Part shown: positions 33,338 through 41,813 of the stretch, piece by piece
Numbering within the stretch: position 1 is the first letter of the stretch
Layout of the letters: every line of letters starts with the position of its first letter
Assembly (NCBI GenBank): GCA_036375165.1
Contig: DASUSI010000161.1
Location: 1 to 64,000 of the forward strand
DNA length: 64,000 bases
From: WHSM01 sp036375165
Lineage (GTDB): Bacteria > Actinomycetota > Actinomycetes > Mycobacteriales > Micromonosporaceae
Reading direction: 5' to 3'
Program-made: the position numbers and the translations under genes
The notes under the pieces: model-generated
Database searches by the model: none
The model's input: only the letters and a program-made list of their open reading frames with translations
Told to the model about the DNA's origin: nothing

Positions 33338-33564
33338 GTGCCGGCCGTTGGAACCTGGAGGTCGACCACTCCCGATGCGTCGGGTCGGGTATGTGCGCCG
33401 GTGTGGCACCGGGGTACTTCACGATCGTCAAGGAGACGTCGCGGCCGGTGTCCGCGACGGTCGACGCCGACGACGCCGTGATGGCCGCCGCCGAGTGCTG
33501 TCCCATGGAGGCGATCACCGTGACCGACGCTGGTACCGGGCAACAGTTGTTCCCTTTGGACTGA
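33334..33564 (+). CDS. Small ferredoxin (3Fe-4S type) for P450
   Basis: 76 residues from a GTG that overlaps the previous stop. CVGSGMCAG and AAECCPMEAI supply the Cys ligands. The missing third Cys of the CxxCxxC motif (position occupied by Gly/Met) points to a 3Fe-4S cluster, as in the ferredoxins that serve actinomycete P450s. It is one gene away from the P450 at 31023 and could serve both P450s of the cluster. No ferredoxin reductase is encoded here. Confidence 0.9.
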   Translation: MSAGRWNLEVDHSRCVGSGMCAGVAPGYFTIVKETSRPVSATVDADDAVMAAAECCPMEAITVTDAGTGQQLFPLD

Positions 33565-33566
33565 GC

Positions 33567-33755
33567 ATGTGGCGCAGGATCCGGGCCGCGGTCGACTGGG
33601 CCAGGCTCGAACGTGCCTTCGTGGCCTGGGGCCTGGAAGTCCTGCCACTCGTGCTCGTGTGTCCGGTGGCCCCACAGCCGGAACCCGGTGCCGCCGGACA
33701 GTCCTTCGTGGACGTACCCCAGAACCGAGGTCGGGAGCCTGATGCGTACCGGTAG
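33567..33755 (+). CDS. Small uncharacterised protein
   Basis: 62 residues, starting two bases after the ferredoxin stop and overlapping the next gene by 14 bases. Third codon positions are strongly GC, which supports coding. The first part is an amphipathic to hydrophobic helix (RAAVDWARLERAFVAW, then VLPLVLVCPVAP), and the rest is polar. I do not recognise it. It could be a coupling peptide for translation of the hydrolase. Confidence 0.45.
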   Translation: MWRRIRAAVDWARLERAFVAWGLEVLPLVLVCPVAPQPEPGAAGQSFVDVPQNRGREPDAYR

Positions 33756-35220
33756 AGCACTACCCACAGTGGCGGCGGCAGGAGCTGTGGTGCTCCTGCT
33801 CGGTGCGGTCGGCGGCCTGCTCACGCCGTCGTGGCAGCGCCCCCGACTGCCCACCGACCGTGGTTTCGGTGCGCTGCCACAGCCGCGTCCGGTGCCCGAG
33901 CCGTCCGGCGCGGAGCGGATCCGCCGCGAGGAGGTACGGGTGCCCGTGGCGGGCACCACGCTCGCCGCGACCGTGGTCACGCCGGACGGACCCGGACCGG
34001 ACCGCCGCCCGGCGGTGGTGTTCGTGCATGGCGGGGGACCGGCCACCCGGGAGGGCCTGGTCCACCAGGCCGAGCAGATGGCGCGGTCGGGCATCGTGGC
34101 TGTGGTGTACGACAAGCGCCGGGTGGGCTACTCGGCGTTGCATCGGAACTACCGTCAGCTCGCCGACGACGCCCTGGCGATGGTGCGACTGCTCCGGGCC
34201 CGACCCGATGTGGACCCGGACCGGGTCGGCCTGTGGGGGATCAGCGAAGGCGGCTGGGTGGTGCCGCTGGCGGCCAGCCGCAGCCCCGAGGTCGGCTTCG
34301 CGATTCTGGTGGCCGCACCCACCATGTCGCCGAACACTCAGCTGGCGTGGGCGGCCGACGACGGGCTGCGACGTCAGGGCGCCCCGCACGGGGCCCGGCG
34401 GTTGGTGTCACGGGCCCTGGTGATGGGCGACCTGGACTATGTGAACCACGACGCGCGGCCGGCATTGGCGGGGATGCGGCAACCGGTCCTCGGGCTGTAC
34501 CCGGCCGCCGACCGGGCCGTACCGCCCGCGGAGAGTGCCGGGATCCTGGCCGACGTGCTGGAAGGCGCTGGCAACCGGGCGTACACCATCCGGTTCTTTC
34601 CGGGCGCCGATCACGGGATGCGGGTCAACGGCAAGCTGGCCCCCGGCTACCTGGCCACCATGGCGTGGTGGATCAAGGGGCTTCCGGGGACCGGCAACCC
34701 GCCCCCGGGGGCGCGGGTGAGCGGGTCCGCGCCGGAACAGGCGTACGCGGCCGAGCCCGCACCACCGGTCCCCTGGTACGGCACCGGCCCCGCCCTGGTG
34801 GCGGTGTTCGGGCTGATCGGCGCCGGGTACCTGGCGGGGCCGGCGGCGTCGGCGGTACGCCGTTGGCGGGGACGTCGCGGGCCGCCGGCCCCGTCCCGGG
34901 TGCGGCGTCGGCAACGGGCGATGACCGCGGCTGGTGTCGGCACCGCCGTCGGGCTCAACGTGGCGATCGGGGCGCTCGTGACGCTGGCGTTCACGGGTGG
35001 TCCAGGGTGGGCGTCGCAGGCGGTCTGGCTGTCGGTGCGGCTCGCCGGGGTTGGCACGGCGGCGCTGGCCGCGGCGGCGGGTGTCGCGGCGGTCGGCGCG
35101 GTGCGGGACGGCTGGCGGCCGGACGGCACCGCTGTGGTGTCGCTGACCGGGGCGTTCGGTGCCACCGGCCTGGTGCTGCTGCTCGGCGCGTACTGGGACC
35201 TGTTCGCGCCGCGCTGGTGA
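33742..35220 (+). CDS. Membrane-anchored alpha/beta hydrolase
   Basis: 492 residues from the ATG at 33742. A hydrophobic N-terminal segment (VAAAGAVVLLLGAVGGLL) is followed by an exported Pro-rich linker. The hydrolase domain (about 55-320) has VFVHGGGP, the nucleophile elbow GISEGGW with Ser, and the catalytic His in GADHGM. The last 160 residues contain about four membrane helices. The hydrolase should face outside or be held at the membrane. Lying between the ferredoxin and the exporter, it may activate a secreted precursor or hydrolyse the product for resistance. Confidence 0.8.
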   Translation: MRTGRALPTVAAAGAVVLLLGAVGGLLTPSWQRPRLPTDRGFGALPQPRPVPEPSGAERIRREEVRVPVAGTTLAATVVTPDGPGPDRRPAVVFVHGGGPATREGLVHQAEQMARSGIVAVVYDKRRVGYSALHRNYRQLADDALAMVRLLRARPDVDPDRVGLWGISEGGWVVPLAASRSPEVGFAILVAAPTMSPNTQLAWAADDGLRRQGAPHGARRLVSRALVMGDLDYVNHDARPALAGMRQPVLGLYPAADRAVPPAESAGILADVLEGAGNRAYTIRFFPGADHGMRVNGKLAPGYLATMAWWIKGLPGTGNPPPGARVSGSAPEQAYAAEPAPPVPWYGTGPALVAVFGLIGAGYLAGPAASAVRRWRGRRGPPAPSRVRRRQRAMTAAGVGTAVGLNVAIGALVTLAFTGGPGWASQAVWLSVRLAGVGTAALAAAAGVAAVGAVRDGWRPDGTAVVSLTGAFGATGLVLLLGAYWDLFAPRW

Positions 35221-35304
35221 GATGCGATTCCTGGTGACGCGGTGAGTGGGTGACGACCGATGACCCGGACCCTGAGGGAACGCCCCGACCGGGGCCCGGG
35301 TTCG

Positions 35305-35835
35305 TCAGCGTCCCCGGACCGCCTCCGGCAGGTCGTCGAACCAGTCGAGCACCGCCTGTTCGTACCTGACCCCGAACCGCAGGGTGGCGACCGTGTACGG
35401 GTCGGGTGGCGCCGCGGTCAGGTCGGTGAGCGACTTCTCGTAGCCGGCGAGCCGCTCGGCGTGCCGCTGCCGGTGTTCGGCGACCACCTCGGCCAGCCGT
35501 GGTTTCGGTACGTGACGGCCGAACAGCACGATCAACAGCAGCGGGAACCGGATCGTTTCCTCGCCGGTCTCCTGGTTCAGCCACTCCGCGAAGGCGGCCC
35601 GGCCGGCGTCGGTGATCGTGAACGGCCGCCGATCCCGGGGGCCACGTTCGCCGGCCTCGATCAGCCCGGCGACCGCCATCGCGGAGAGCTCCCGATAGAC
35701 CTGGCTCTGACTCAGGGACCAGAAGTCGCCGATCCGCTCCTGGGCGGTCACCACCAGGTCCCAGCCGGTCATCGGACCGTCGTGGAGGAACCCGAGCAGC
35801 GACGCGGCGGTGGCATTGAGCTTGAAGTCGGTCAT
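35305..35835 (-). CDS. PadR-family transcriptional regulator
   Basis: 176 residues. The winged-helix domain starts at ATAASLLGFLHDGPMTGWDL, with recognition helix SQSQVYRELSAMAVAGLIE. The C-terminal helical dimer domain is of the PadR/Vir type. It is transcribed away from the MMPL exporter, with a 107-base gap holding nested inverted repeats. It most likely represses the exporter and itself until a ligand, perhaps the cluster product, binds. Confidence 0.88.
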   Translation of the reverse strand: MTDFKLNATAASLLGFLHDGPMTGWDLVVTAQERIGDFWSLSQSQVYRELSAMAVAGLIEAGERGPRDRRPFTITDAGRAAFAEWLNQETGEETIRFPLLLIVLFGRHVPKPRLAEVVAEHRQRHAERLAGYEKSLTDLTAAPPDPYTVATLRFGVRYEQAVLDWFDDLPEAVRGR

Positions 35836-35862
35836 CAGTTCTCCCGGTGGTTTTCACCTTGA

Positions 35863-35894
35863 CCTTCCATTTTGCCAGGTCTAGCCTGGGAAGG
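35863..35894. promoter_or_regulatory. Candidate PadR operator in the exporter promoter
   Basis: CCAGG (35875-35879) and CCTGG (35885-35889) form an inverted repeat around TCTAG. CCTTCC (35863-35868) and GGAAGG (35889-35894) form an outer pair. It lies midway between the PadR gene and the MMPL start. Confidence 0.45.
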
Positions 35895-35942
35895 AAACAA
35901 CCTCCCAAAGTAGAATGTCGTTCCCCTGACGGAGGGAAGATC

Positions 35943-38225
35943 ATGTCCACATCGCAGCGAGCAGAACGGCGGTTCCGCCCGTTCCGGTGGCTGATCCCTT
36001 CGCTGCTGATCATCGTGTGGCTGGGCCTCGGCGGCTGGCTCGGAGCGCTGAGCGGCAAGCTCGGCGAGGTGATCGACAGCGGGGCGGCGGGTTACCTGCC
36101 GAGTGAAGCCGAGTCGGTGCGGGTGCTCGAAATCAACGAGCGGTTCGGGCAGGACGAGTCACTTCCCGCGGTGATCGTCTACGCCCGCGACGAAACCCTC
36201 GACACCGCGGACCGGGCGGCCATCGCCCGTGACATGGCGGACGTGGAACGGGTACTGGGCGACCATCTGGCCGAGGACCCGATCGGCCCGATCGTGTCCG
36301 ACGACGGACGTGCCGCACAGGTGATCGTGCCCTTCGCCGGCACCGACGAAAGCAAGATCACGCCGTACGTGCAGGAACTGCGGAACCTGATCAACCCCCT
36401 GGGTGACCTCGACGTCCAGGTCACCGGGCCGGCCGGGGTACAGGCCGACATCCAGGACGCGCTCGGCGCCATCGACCTGATGCTGCTCCTGGTCACCGCC
36501 GGCGTCATCCTGCTGATCCTGGTACTGGTCTACCGCAGCCCGTTGCTGCCGTTCCTGGTGCTGGCCGTGGCCGGGACCGCCCTGACCGCGACCCAGGGTG
36601 TGATCTACCTGCTCGCGAAGCAGGACCTGATGTCGCTGGGCTCGGAGGTGCAGGGGATCCTCAACGTGCTGGTGCTGGGTGCCGGCACCGACTACGCCCT
36701 GCTGCTGATCGCCCGCTACCGCGAGGAACTGCGCAGCCACCCGAACCGCTTCGACGCGATGCGGGCGGCGTTGAAGGGCGCGTTCGGCGCGATCGTCGCC
36801 AGTGCCGGCACGGTGGTGCTGGGCCTGCTCTGCCTGCTCGCCAGTGATCTCGGGCTGAACAGCCAACTCGGCCCGGCCGGTGCGCTCGGGATCGCGATCG
36901 CACTGGTCGCCATGCTCACCCTGATGCCCGCGGTGCTGGTGCTGCTCGGTCGGGCCGCGTTCTGGCCCCGCCGGCCACTGCACGACTCGGCGCCCGCGGA
37001 ACGTACCGGGCTGTGGGCCCGGGTGGCGGGCTTTGTGGGACGCCGGCCACGCGTGATCTGGATCGGTTGCGTCGTGGTGCTCGCCGCACTCTCCATGGGC
37101 GCACTGCGACTGGACGCCGAGGGCCTGTCGACAACGGACATGATCGTCGCCGACAACGTCGAATCCAAGATCGGGCAGCGGGTGCTGGCGGACCACTATC
37201 CGGCCGGTGCCGGCAACCCGGTCCTGGTCATCGCGTACGCGAACGGGCTGCCGTCGGTGCTGGACGCGATCGACGAGGTGCCCAATGTGGAGTCCGCGAT
37301 TCCGTACCCGGGCCCGGTCGCGATACCGCCAGCACCACCCGGCGACCAGGCACCCGGCGACCAGGCACCCGGTGGACCTGGTGCGCCGCCACCGGCTCCG
37401 GCCTCGCCGCTGGTGGTGGACGACCTGGTCCGGATCGACGTGACGCTCAGCGTCTCACCGGACAGTCGGGACGCGATCCAGACCGTCCGCGAGCTTCGCG
37501 AGGTACTGGCCGAGGTGCCGGCCGCGGAGGCGATGGTCGGCGGGCTCACCGCGGTCCGGCTCGACTTCGAGGACACGGCACGCGCCGACCGCATGGTGAT
37601 TCCGATCGTGATCATCGTGGTGTTCTTCGTGCTCGCGTTGCTGCTGCGGGCGCTGGTGGCCCCGCTGCTGCTCATGATCACGGTGGTGGTGTCGTTCCTC
37701 GCGGCGATCGGGGTGTCCGCCCTGGTGTTCCAGGAACTGCTCGGGTTCCCCGGCGTGGACTCGACATTCCCGCTGCACGCCTTCGTGTTCCTGGTGGCGC
37801 TCGGCGTGGACTACAACATCTTCCTGATGACCAGGGTCCGAGAGGAAGCGGAGCACCGGACACCTCGGGACGCCACGCTCGTCGGGCTCACCGTCACCGG
37901 CGGTGTGATCACCTCGGCCGGTGTGGTGCTCGCCGCGACCTTCGCGGCACTCGCGGTGATTCCGCTGGTGCTGATGATCGAACTGGCGTTCACCGTGGCG
38001 TTCGGCGTGCTGCTGGACACCCTGCTGGTACGCAGCCTGCTGGTGCCCGCGCTGTCCGTGGACTTCGGACGGGCGATGTGGTGGCCCAGCTCGCTGTCGA
38101 AGCGACGCGCTGTCCCGGCGTCCGTCCAGGCGCAGGTGCCCCGGCAGGTCGGAGGGTCCCCGGAGCTCACGGAGTCCGCCACGGCCGTCGATGCCCGGGA
38201 GATGGTCGAGTCTCGGCGGCGATGA
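35943..38225 (+). CDS. MMPL/RND-type exporter
   Basis: 760 residues from the ATG at 35943 (GGAGGGAAG upstream); an open frame upstream is not needed. Architecture: one helix, a large extracytoplasmic loop (about 40-180), five or six helices with the GTDYALLLIARYREE motif, a cytoplasmic segment, helix, a second loop, then a repeat of the helix bundle with GVDYNIFLMTRVREE. This is the ActII-3/MmpL plan of proton-driven lipid and polyketide export. The second loop carries a Pro-rich insert with repeated GDQAP units. It is the probable exporter of the cluster product. Confidence 0.92.
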   Translation: MSTSQRAERRFRPFRWLIPSLLIIVWLGLGGWLGALSGKLGEVIDSGAAGYLPSEAESVRVLEINERFGQDESLPAVIVYARDETLDTADRAAIARDMADVERVLGDHLAEDPIGPIVSDDGRAAQVIVPFAGTDESKITPYVQELRNLINPLGDLDVQVTGPAGVQADIQDALGAIDLMLLLVTAGVILLILVLVYRSPLLPFLVLAVAGTALTATQGVIYLLAKQDLMSLGSEVQGILNVLVLGAGTDYALLLIARYREELRSHPNRFDAMRAALKGAFGAIVASAGTVVLGLLCLLASDLGLNSQLGPAGALGIAIALVAMLTLMPAVLVLLGRAAFWPRRPLHDSAPAERTGLWARVAGFVGRRPRVIWIGCVVVLAALSMGALRLDAEGLSTTDMIVADNVESKIGQRVLADHYPAGAGNPVLVIAYANGLPSVLDAIDEVPNVESAIPYPGPVAIPPAPPGDQAPGDQAPGGPGAPPPAPASPLVVDDLVRIDVTLSVSPDSRDAIQTVRELREVLAEVPAAEAMVGGLTAVRLDFEDTARADRMVIPIVIIVVFFVLALLLRALVAPLLLMITVVVSFLAAIGVSALVFQELLGFPGVDSTFPLHAFVFLVALGVDYNIFLMTRVREEAEHRTPRDATLVGLTVTGGVITSAGVVLAATFAALAVIPLVLMIELAFTVAFGVLLDTLLVRSLLVPALSVDFGRAMWWPSSLSKRRAVPASVQAQVPRQVGGSPELTESATAVDAREMVESRRR

Positions 38226-38231
38226 CGTGTC

Positions 38232-38264
38232 GGCGTGCCGGGCGCTGCCAGCGCCCGGCACGCC
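38232..38264 (+). terminator. Hairpin after the exporter gene
   Basis: GGCGTGCCGGGCGCTG (38232-38247) and CAGCGCCCGGCACGCC (38249-38264) are perfect inverted repeats, starting six bases after the stop. There is no T-run, which is common for actinomycete terminators. It marks the right end of the cluster. Confidence 0.7.
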
Positions 38265-38325
38265 ATTCGCACACCGGGCCGTCGTGGACGCTGTCGGTGT
38301 CGTACCCATGTCTTACGGTCGGCGC

Positions 38326-38718
38326 ATGACTGCACGATGTGATGCGATTGGCCTGGTGGTCGCGGACATGGCGGAAGCCGTCGCGTTCTACCGGCGGCTG
38401 GGCCTGGATTTCCCAGAGGATGCGGACGAGCACACCGAGGCCGAACTGGCCGGTGGGATCCGGCTGATGCTCGACACCGAGGAGTCGATCCGGTCGTTCA
38501 CACCCGGCTGGACCCCGCCGTCCGGCAGTCCCCGGGTCGCTCTCGCCTTCCAGTGCGACAGCCCCGACGAGGTCGACCGGCTGTTCCGCGACCTGGTCCA
38601 GGCGGGCTACCGGGCGGAACGCGAGCCGTGGGACGCCTTCTGGGGCCAGCGGTACGCGTCGGTGCTGGACCCGGACGGCAACGCGGCGGATCTCTACGCC
38701 CGGCTGCCCGTCGACTGA
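38326..38718 (+). CDS. VOC-family (glyoxalase/bleomycin-resistance fold) protein
   Basis: 130 residues from the ATG at 38326; an in-frame ATG at 38308 is possible. The opening AIGLVVADMAEAVAFYRRLG and closing YASVLDPDGNAADLYA are the paired beta-alpha-beta modules of the family. The role could be metal-dependent lyase, dioxygenase or drug-binding; nothing decides it. Its 3' end overlaps the 3' end of rnhA by 25 bases in convergent orientation. Confidence 0.82.
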   Translation: MTARCDAIGLVVADMAEAVAFYRRLGLDFPEDADEHTEAELAGGIRLMLDTEESIRSFTPGWTPPSGSPRVALAFQCDSPDEVDRLFRDLVQAGYRAEREPWDAFWGQRYASVLDPDGNAADLYARLPVD

Positions 38719-39170
38719 CGCGCATCCGACAGACCCTTCGCGGCCAGTCGGTCGGCGCGTTCGTTCTCCGGGTGTCCGGAGTGGCCCTTCACCCAGTGCC
38801 ACTGCACCTCGTGCCGGCGTACAGCGGTGTCCAGGCGCTGCCACAGGTCGACGTTCTTCACCGGCTGCCGACCGGTGGTGAGCCACCCGTTTCGCTGCCA
38901 CCGAGGCAGCCACCGGGTGATGCCGTCCCGCACGTACGTGCTGTCCGTGTGCAACCGCACCACGACCGGCCGGGTGAGGCTCTCCAACGCCTGGATCGGC
39001 GCCGTCAGCTCCATCCGGTTGTTGGTGGTCGGGCCGGGGTCTCCGCCGTACAACTCCTTCTCTCGGGTGCCGTACCGCAGGATCGCGCCCCAGCCACCCG
39101 GGCCCGGGTTTCCGCTGCACGCGCCGTCGGTGTAGATGTCCACGATCTGCCCGGTCTCCTGGTGTGACAC
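38694..39170 (-). CDS. rnhA: Ribonuclease HI
   Basis: 158 residues. DIYTDGACSGNPG (catalytic Asp), ELTAPIQALE (Glu), HTDSTYV (Asp) and ENERADRLA (Asp) make up the complete DEDD active site, and the basic protrusion region is present. It degrades the RNA strand of RNA:DNA hybrids. It is a housekeeping gene and marks the return to core chromosome. Confidence 0.95.
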   Translation of the reverse strand: MSHQETGQIVDIYTDGACSGNPGPGGWGAILRYGTREKELYGGDPGPTTNNRMELTAPIQALESLTRPVVVRLHTDSTYVRDGITRWLPRWQRNGWLTTGRQPVKNVDLWQRLDTAVRRHEVQWHWVKGHSGHPENERADRLAAKGLSDARQSTGSRA

Positions 39171-39247
39171 GTCGGCACGATACCGCTGCCTCCCGGCCGG
39201 GTGGCGACTGGCGGGTCGGGACCCTGAGTGTCAGTAGGGTCGGGCTC

Positions 39248-40099
39248 ATGCAGGCACTGACCCGCACTCTCGCGGTAACCGGCTCGACCGGGCGGCTCGG
39301 CCGCAAGGTGGCCCGCCGGCTCGCCGCCGCCGGGGTGCCGCAGCGGCTGCTGGTACGCGACCCGGCCCGGGTTCCGAAGCTGGAAGCCACCGAAGTCGCG
39401 GTGACCTCGTACGGGGACGCCGAGGCGGCGCGGCGGGCGCTGGACGGAGTGGACACCGTGTTCATGGTCTCCGGTTCCGAGGATCCGGACCGGGTACGCC
39501 AGCACACCACCTTTGTGGCCGCCGCCGTGGCCGCCGGAGTGTCCCGGCTGGTGTACGTGTCCTTTGTGGCCGCCGCGCCGGACGCCACGTTCACGCTGGC
39601 CCGCGACCACTGGGCGACCGAGCAGCGGATCCGCGCCAGCGGGCTGCGGTTCACGATTCTCCGGGACAACATCTACCTGGACTTCCTGCCGCTGATGGCC
39701 GGTGTCGAAGGGGTGATCCGGGGTCCCGCCGGAGAAGGCCGGGTCGCCGCCGTGGCCCAGGACGACATCGCGGACGTGGCGGTCGCGGTGCTGCGCGACC
39801 CGGGCCGCCATGACGGCATGACGTACGACCTCACCGGACGGGAAGCCCTCACCCTGCACGAGGTGGCCGGGACCCTGTCCGAGGGGCACGGCCGTGCCGT
39901 GCGCTATCAGCCCGAGACGGTGCCGGAGGCGTACGCCTCCCGGGCCCGCTACAACGCCCCCGACTGGCAGGTCGACGCGTGGGTCAGCACGTACACCGCG
40001 ATCGCGGCCGGCGAGCTGGCCGGGATCAGTGACACCGTGGCCCGGATCGCCGGGCATCCGCCGCTCACCCTGCGGGAGTTGCTGGACCGACGCCGGTAG
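39248..40099 (+). CDS. NmrA-like NAD(P)-binding protein (atypical SDR)
   Basis: 283 residues from the ATG at 39248. TGSTGRLGRKVARRL is the glycine-rich nucleotide loop; VYVSFVAAAP and TILRDNIYLDFLP follow the NmrA/QOR2 pattern; there is no YxxxK pair. Such proteins sense or use NADPH, or act as quinone reductases. It is divergent from rnhA across a 77-base gap. Confidence 0.85.
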   Translation: MQALTRTLAVTGSTGRLGRKVARRLAAAGVPQRLLVRDPARVPKLEATEVAVTSYGDAEAARRALDGVDTVFMVSGSEDPDRVRQHTTFVAAAVAAGVSRLVYVSFVAAAPDATFTLARDHWATEQRIRASGLRFTILRDNIYLDFLPLMAGVEGVIRGPAGEGRVAAVAQDDIADVAVAVLRDPGRHDGMTYDLTGREALTLHEVAGTLSEGHGRAVRYQPETVPEAYASRARYNAPDWQVDAWVSTYTAIAAGELAGISDTVARIAGHPPLTLRELLDRRR

Positions 40100-40166
40100 C
40101 GGCGTGTCGGGTTCGCCGTACGAGGCCGGGCGCGCGTCGGTGCCCGAGCCGTTCGGCTGAGAACCG

Positions 40167-41792
40167 CTACCTGAGCAGAAGCCGCACCACCTTGCCGGTG
40201 GCGTTGCGAGGCAACTCGCCGAGATACACCACCTCGCGCGGCACCTTGTAGCGCGCCAGGTGCTCGCGCACGTACCGCTGGATCGCCTCCGGTGGCAGAT
40301 AGGCTCCGTGGCGCAGCACCACGAATGCCTTGAGCCGTTCCCCGAACTCCGCGTCCGGCACTCCCACCACCGCGGCCTCCACAATGTACGGGTGCGCCAC
40401 GAGCAGGTCCTCCACCTCGCCGGGGTAGACGTTCTCCCCACCGGAGATGATCATGTCGTCGGCGCGACCGTCGACGAACAGCAATCCCTCGCGGTCCAAG
40501 TGCCCGATGTCCCCGGTGCCCACCAAACCGTGCAACTCGTCCTTGCCGCCGCCGTCGGAGTATCCGCCGAACGTCAGCATGCTGCCCACGAAGATCCGGC
40601 CCCGCTGGTACGGCTCGGTCACCGCGTCGCCCGCGTCGTCGAAGAGCCGTACCCGGCAGCCGGACGGGGGTCGGCCCACCGTGCCGGGGGCCCGGTGCCA
40701 GTCCCACGGGGTGGCCACCGTCGCGACGGCGGCCTCCGTCGACCCGTACAGGTTGTAGAGCACCCCACCGAACGCCGCCATCGCCCGGTTGCCGAGTTCC
40801 GGGGAGAGCGCGGAGCCGGAGCACAGCAGGATTCGCAGCGACCCGGTGTCGTACCTGGCGAGCACGCCGTCCCCGAGGTCCAGGATGCGTCGCAGCATGG
40901 TGGGCACCAGTACCAGGCCGGTGCACCGGAACCGCTGGATCCGGTCCAGTGTGGTCCCGGGGTCGAACCGCCGCGACAGCACTGTGGCCGAGCCCAGCGC
41001 CAGCATCACCGCCATCTGGGACACCCCGGTGGCGTGGAACAGCGGCGCGACGATCGTGGTCGCCTCACCCCGCCGGTACGGGATCCGGTCCAGGAACTCC
41101 GCGGCGGTCAACGCCGAGCGGATCCTTCGCGGTGCGCCTTTCGGGGTGCCGGTGGTGCCGCTGGTGAGCAGGACCATCCGGCCGGGCCGGCCGGGTGGTG
41201 GAAGGTCTTCGTCGTCGGTGTTCGCGATCAGGATCTCCAAGCTGGCGGTGTCGGCCATCAGCTCCGCGTCGACCCAGGCCAGGTACCGGCGGACCTGTGG
41301 CGCGGCGGCCACCACCGGAGTGAACTCCTGGTCGTAGACGATCGTCGAGATCCCCTCCCGGGCCGCCACACTGGCCAGTTGCGCCGGACCGAATCCGGTG
41401 TTGAGCAGCACCACGTCGGCACCGAGTTTCGCGGCGGCGAGCATGGCCTCCAGGAACCAGCGGTGGTTGCGGCACAGCACGCCGATCACGTCCCGCTCGG
41501 TGACCCCGTGGCGCTGCCAGGCGCGGGCCAGCGCGTTGGACCGCCGGTCGAGTTGCCGGAAGTTGAGTACGCCCAGGTCGTCGATGATGCCGATCGCGTC
41601 GGGTTGTTCCCGCACCGCGATCTTCACGGTTCCGGCGTACACGCCGTAGCGGCGTACCGCGCGCAGCGCCCGCAGTGCCTCGTCCGGGCGGCCCGGCCGC
41701 AGCACCCCGGCACGTCGCAGTACCCGGGCACTGCCCAGGGTGGACGGTGGCCGGGTCATGAGTTCCCGTACCAGGGAGCGGAAATCCGCCAT
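40167..41792 (-). CDS. Acyl-CoA synthetase (AMP-forming)
   Basis: 541 residues. LLTSGTTGTPKGAPR (phosphate loop), YNLYGSTEAAVAT, GDIGHLDREG, a DDMIISGGENVYPGEVE hinge, and PRNATGKVVRLLL with the catalytic Lys. It activates a carboxylic acid to acyl-AMP and then CoA thioester. It is 21 bases downstream of a close paralogue (41814-43478), with which it shares nearly the same motifs, so the pair arose by tandem duplication. The chain-length preference is not visible. Confidence 0.9.
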   Translation of the reverse strand: MADFRSLVRELMTRPPSTLGSARVLRRAGVLRPGRPDEALRALRAVRRYGVYAGTVKIAVREQPDAIGIIDDLGVLNFRQLDRRSNALARAWQRHGVTERDVIGVLCRNHRWFLEAMLAAAKLGADVVLLNTGFGPAQLASVAAREGISTIVYDQEFTPVVAAAPQVRRYLAWVDAELMADTASLEILIANTDDEDLPPPGRPGRMVLLTSGTTGTPKGAPRRIRSALTAAEFLDRIPYRRGEATTIVAPLFHATGVSQMAVMLALGSATVLSRRFDPGTTLDRIQRFRCTGLVLVPTMLRRILDLGDGVLARYDTGSLRILLCSGSALSPELGNRAMAAFGGVLYNLYGSTEAAVATVATPWDWHRAPGTVGRPPSGCRVRLFDDAGDAVTEPYQRGRIFVGSMLTFGGYSDGGGKDELHGLVGTGDIGHLDREGLLFVDGRADDMIISGGENVYPGEVEDLLVAHPYIVEAAVVGVPDAEFGERLKAFVVLRHGAYLPPEAIQRYVREHLARYKVPREVVYLGELPRNATGKVVRLLLR

Positions 41793-41813
41793 CGGTGGCC
41801 TCTCATACGTCGG

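Noticed and set aside
37320..37410. CRISPR-like or satellite repeat in the exporter gene
   Set aside because: The short repeats encode GDQAP units in an extracellular Pro-rich loop, in frame. It is a coding microsatellite.
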